Shown here: positions 31,609-33,536 of the stretch, piece by piece
How positions within the stretch are numbered: position 1 is the stretch's first letter
How the letters are laid out: every line of letters begins with the position of its first letter
Source of the DNA: CAZJUO01 sp964549245
GTDB taxonomy: Bacteria > Patescibacteriota > Patescibacteriia > UBA10025 > JAHIVO01
NCBI GenBank assembly: GCA_964549245.1
Contig: CAZJUO010000004.1
Location: 1-33,536, forward strand
DNA: 33,536 nucleotides
Reading direction: 5' to 3'
Program-made: the position numbers and the translations under genes
The notes under the pieces: model-generated
The model's database searches: none
What the model was told of the DNA's origin: nothing
The model's input: the letters and a program-made list of their open reading frames with translations, nothing else

Positions 31609-32112
31609 ATGAAGCGGGCCAAAGAAATAGTTGCCGTAACGATAGCTACTGGCTTTGGCAGTGGCTTTTTGCCATTGGCGCCCGGCAGTTGGGGAGCCTT
31701 GGTCATGGCCGTGGCGGCGTATTGGCTGCTGGGTAGCCAGTGGTGGATATATAGTTTCGTACTGGTTATTATTTTCTGCATCGGTTTATATGCCAGCTCT
31801 ATCGCTAGCAGGTTTTTTGTTTCCCGCGGCGGTATGGAACATGATGATGATCGTATCGTTATTGACGAATGGGTAGGTATGCTGATTACATTGATCCCGA
31901 TTTATTTTTTTGAAAATAGTGTACTATACATAGGTATCGGTTTTTTGTTGTTTCGTATTTTTGACACGGCGAAATTCGGTTTGGCAAAGACATTTGATCA
32001 GATGAAAAACAAATGGGGCATCATGCTTGATGATGCCTTTGCTGGACTGCATGCGGCTATTGCCTTAGGAATTATTTTAGTAGGCTTGGAATTGTATACA
32101 CAGTCTTTATAA
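31609..32112 (+). CDS. pgpA: Phosphatidylglycerophosphatase A
   Basis: 167 aa integral membrane enzyme that removes phosphate from phosphatidylglycerol phosphate, the step after PgsA. Family marks: ATGFGSGFLPLAPGSWG, DDDRIVIDEWVGMLITL, RIFDTAKFGLAKTFDQM, WGIMLDDAFAGLHAA. The ATG at 31609 is preferred; a TTG at 31597 in frame overlaps the GNAT-like gene. Four bases after that gene, so probably cotranscribed. Confidence 0.93.
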   Translation: MKRAKEIVAVTIATGFGSGFLPLAPGSWGALVMAVAAYWLLGSQWWIYSFVLVIIFCIGLYASSIASRFFVSRGGMEHDDDRIVIDEWVGMLITLIPIYFFENSVLYIGIGFLLFRIFDTAKFGLAKTFDQMKNKWGIMLDDAFAGLHAAIALGIILVGLELYTQSL

Positions 32113-32170
32113 AAAAACACAACAGGGCAGTACTAGCTACAAGCCATAGTTTTGTGGTAGTCGGTAAAAC

Positions 32171-32199
32171 TTTACAAAACACAAAAAATATGTTACAAT
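32171..32199 (+). promoter_or_regulatory. Promoter before the small membrane protein
   Basis: TTTACA, a 17-bp spacer, TACAAT with extended TG (32191-32192). Start near 32206, about 14 nt before the ATG at 32220; no ribosome binding site. Confidence 0.65.
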
Positions 32200-32219
32200 A
32201 AATACATTAAAATAAACAA

Positions 32220-32609
32220 ATGAAGAATAATATATTTTTGTCAGCACTGAAATACATTACCGTTGATATTGTCTTGGACATCTTGTATTTTCCCATTTGG
32301 TGGTATTCCAAGGGATTGCAGCGAGTTCTAAGCTATGTTCGAAATAGTGCTGCTTTTTTTATACGCCGGCGTTTAGCCTTAGGGGTTTGGTTGAAAAGCA
32401 TGTTCAAGCCGATGTTTGGCGATTATACCAAAGAAGGAAGGATTATCAGCTTTTTTATGAGGGTGATAGTTTTGATCTGGAAGCTGGTTATTACGGTGGT
32501 ATGGCTGGTGTGTTTGTTTGTCTTGGTTATAATATGGATTATATTACCGCCGTTCATTATCTACTATATTCTATACCAGGCCTTTAATGTGCCGCTGTTT
32601 TTTATGTAA
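32220..32609 (+). CDS. Small membrane protein upstream of the Clp subunit
   Basis: 129 aa, not recognised. A first hydrophobic segment (about 8-30) with aromatic residues (YFPIWWYSKG), a basic middle with RRRL, and a long hydrophobic C-terminal region (about 78-125) that would make two helices. Six bases separate it from the Clp-like gene, so the two are cotranscribed and it may be a membrane partner of that protein. Confidence 0.72.
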   Translation: MKNNIFLSALKYITVDIVLDILYFPIWWYSKGLQRVLSYVRNSAAFFIRRRLALGVWLKSMFKPMFGDYTKEGRIISFFMRVIVLIWKLVITVVWLVCLFVLVIIWIILPPFIIYYILYQAFNVPLFFM

Positions 32610-32615
32610 ATTATT

Positions 32616-33536
32616 ATGCCGGAACAAGCGGGTAAAAAATTTATCTTACTGGTCTGCCCCGAATGCGATGGGCGGGGAGCGACCAATAAACACTCTTGCA
32701 AGCAATGCGATGGGCGGGGCGTTTATGCTTGGCTAGAAGGGGATATTTTGTTTTGGGATAAGGCCATCGATACCTTGCATATTTTTGAAGGGGAAGTTGA
32801 ACGGGCTATCCGCGGTTTGCTGAACGGTTTCCTGGTCTTTTTTGGGTTAATCGGCATTGTGGCTGCCCTGGTAACGCTGATCACGTCAGTAGAAAGTGAA
32901 AATATACTGCGTTCGTTTGTCGGTGCCCGTAATGGTTTGATGGGCATTTTTGCCATAACCTTATTAACCGATTTGTACGCCTATTACCGGATACAGCGGG
33001 AGTCAATGCTTGAGCAGGCCGTCAAACCAAAAGAATTTGAACCGCTGTTGACTACTGATAGCTTGGAGACGCTGTGGCAAGAGGTACTGCGGGCTCCGCA
33101 GAAAAAGCGTTTGGAAGTTTCTGCTACCTATACGCTTGAAGCCCAACGGCTGGTTGAGCAGAGTTGGCAATTGGCAAAAAAGCTTGGGCATCCCTATGTC
33201 CACCCGCTTCACCTGGTAGCCAGCGCCTTGCCCAATAAGCAGGTCTCAGTGATTTTAGGCCGCTTAGGAATTAACGGGCGTGAGCTGTTAGGAAAAATTA
33301 CCCGCGGTCTCAATCGCATCCCGCGCGACCTTGGTACCAATGAAATTATTTTTGCCAATGATTTTCAAAAGCTGCTGCTGCAAGCTTATGCCGAGGCGTA
33401 TTATTCACGGCAACCGCGCGTCGACGTACCGCAGTTGTTTGTTTCCGCGGTCCGCCTTGATGAGGTCACCAGGGAAATTTTTTATGATATGGAGGTAGAG
33501 CTCCAGGATGCTTTAAACGTGGTAGAATGGATTAAT
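32616..33536 (+). CDS. Membrane-tethered Clp ATPase subunit with DnaJ-type zinc motif (3' end outside window)
   Basis: The frame is open from ATG 32616 to the window end (307 codons). Seen: two DnaJ-type CxxCxGxG motifs, CPECDGRG (14-21) and CKQCDGRG (28-35), forming a small zinc site; two membrane helices (about 67-90 and 104-124); then a double Clp N-domain (about 165-300) with LEAQRLVEQSWQLAKKLG, YVHPLHLVASAL and, in the second half, FQKLLLQAYAEAYY, VDVPQLFVSAV. The AAA+ modules are expected beyond the edge but cannot be seen. ClpC-like proteins feed substrates to ClpP or remodel them; the helices would hold this one at the membrane with the Clp domains in the cytosol. Confidence 0.85.
   Translation, partial: MPEQAGKKFILLVCPECDGRGATNKHSCKQCDGRGVYAWLEGDILFWDKAIDTLHIFEGEVERAIRGLLNGFLVFFGLIGIVAALVTLITSVESENILRSFVGARNGLMGIFAITLLTDLYAYYRIQRESMLEQAVKPKEFEPLLTTDSLETLWQEVLRAPQKKRLEVSATYTLEAQRLVEQSWQLAKKLGHPYVHPLHLVASALPNKQVSVILGRLGINGRELLGKITRGLNRIPRDLGTNEIIFANDFQKLLLQAYAEAYYSRQPRVDVPQLFVSAVRLDEVTREIFYDMEVELQDALNVVEWIN

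Noticed and set aside
1..33536. UGA recoded as glycine (code 25, Gracilibacteria/SR1)
   Set aside because: TGA is the natural stop of several well-defined genes, for example at 9499 and 15920, and no conserved frame needs readthrough.

Overview
This window looks like a scaffold from an uncultivated bacterium, most likely Candidate Phyla Radiation / Patescibacteria. The clues are small tightly packed genes, membrane-anchored proteins with Asn/Ser-rich tails, a Clp ATPase subunit carrying a DnaJ-type zinc motif and two membrane helices, many promoters lying directly on start codons without a Shine-Dalgarno sequence, and almost only basic information-processing and envelope genes. TGA is used as an ordinary stop (ends at 9499 and 15920), so this is not a UGA-recoding lineage. 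The lineage call is an inference from style; no 16S gene is present.

Region by region. 1-1849 is a translation block on the minus strand: infC with an apparent AUU start, a tandem 191-bp palindromic repeat, ssrA (tmRNA) and smpB. 1909-5467 is a histidine block on the plus strand: a histidine ammonia-lyase-type MIO enzyme (interrupted only by an artificial N gap), two tRNA-His genes and a eukaryote/alphaproteobacteria-like hisS, ended by a strong terminator. A methyltransferase with its own promoter and terminator follows. 6315-12223 starts with a T-box leader and encodes a DapF-like racemase fused to a GNAT domain, an M20 deacylase, a muconate-lactonizing-subgroup enolase-superfamily enzyme and argS. 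The set resembles the parts needed to invert amino acids through N-acyl intermediates.

12252-15214 holds a GT4 glycosyltransferase, a YggU/DUF167 protein, an orphan beta-rich protein and a DMT/EamA permease. 15336-21651 looks AT-richer by eye and is an envelope module: an ECF sigma factor overlapping a membrane protein that is probably its anti-sigma, two small membrane proteins, then a MacB/FtsX-type ABC transporter with an anchored helical protein and a secreted repeat protein.

21803-33536 is housekeeping with some unknowns: an orphan gene on the minus strand, ileS, recO, a large anchored protein with DUF11-like domains, pgsA (minus), tgt, a small membrane protein, an anchored DsbA-like oxidoreductase, a GNAT-like protein, pgpA, another small membrane protein and the start of a membrane-tethered Clp ATPase subunit that runs off the window. 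Three aminoacyl-tRNA synthetases, two tRNAs, Tgt, IF-3, SmpB and tmRNA make translation the main theme. PgsA and PgpA supply consecutive steps of phosphatidylglycerol synthesis.

The points most worth a second look are the T-box-led racemase/deacylase/epimerase locus, the paired non-canonical tRNA-His genes and unusual HisRS, the AUU-started infC, the repeat array that begins exactly at the tmRNA CCA end, and the extended -10 elements placed so that transcripts would be leaderless.
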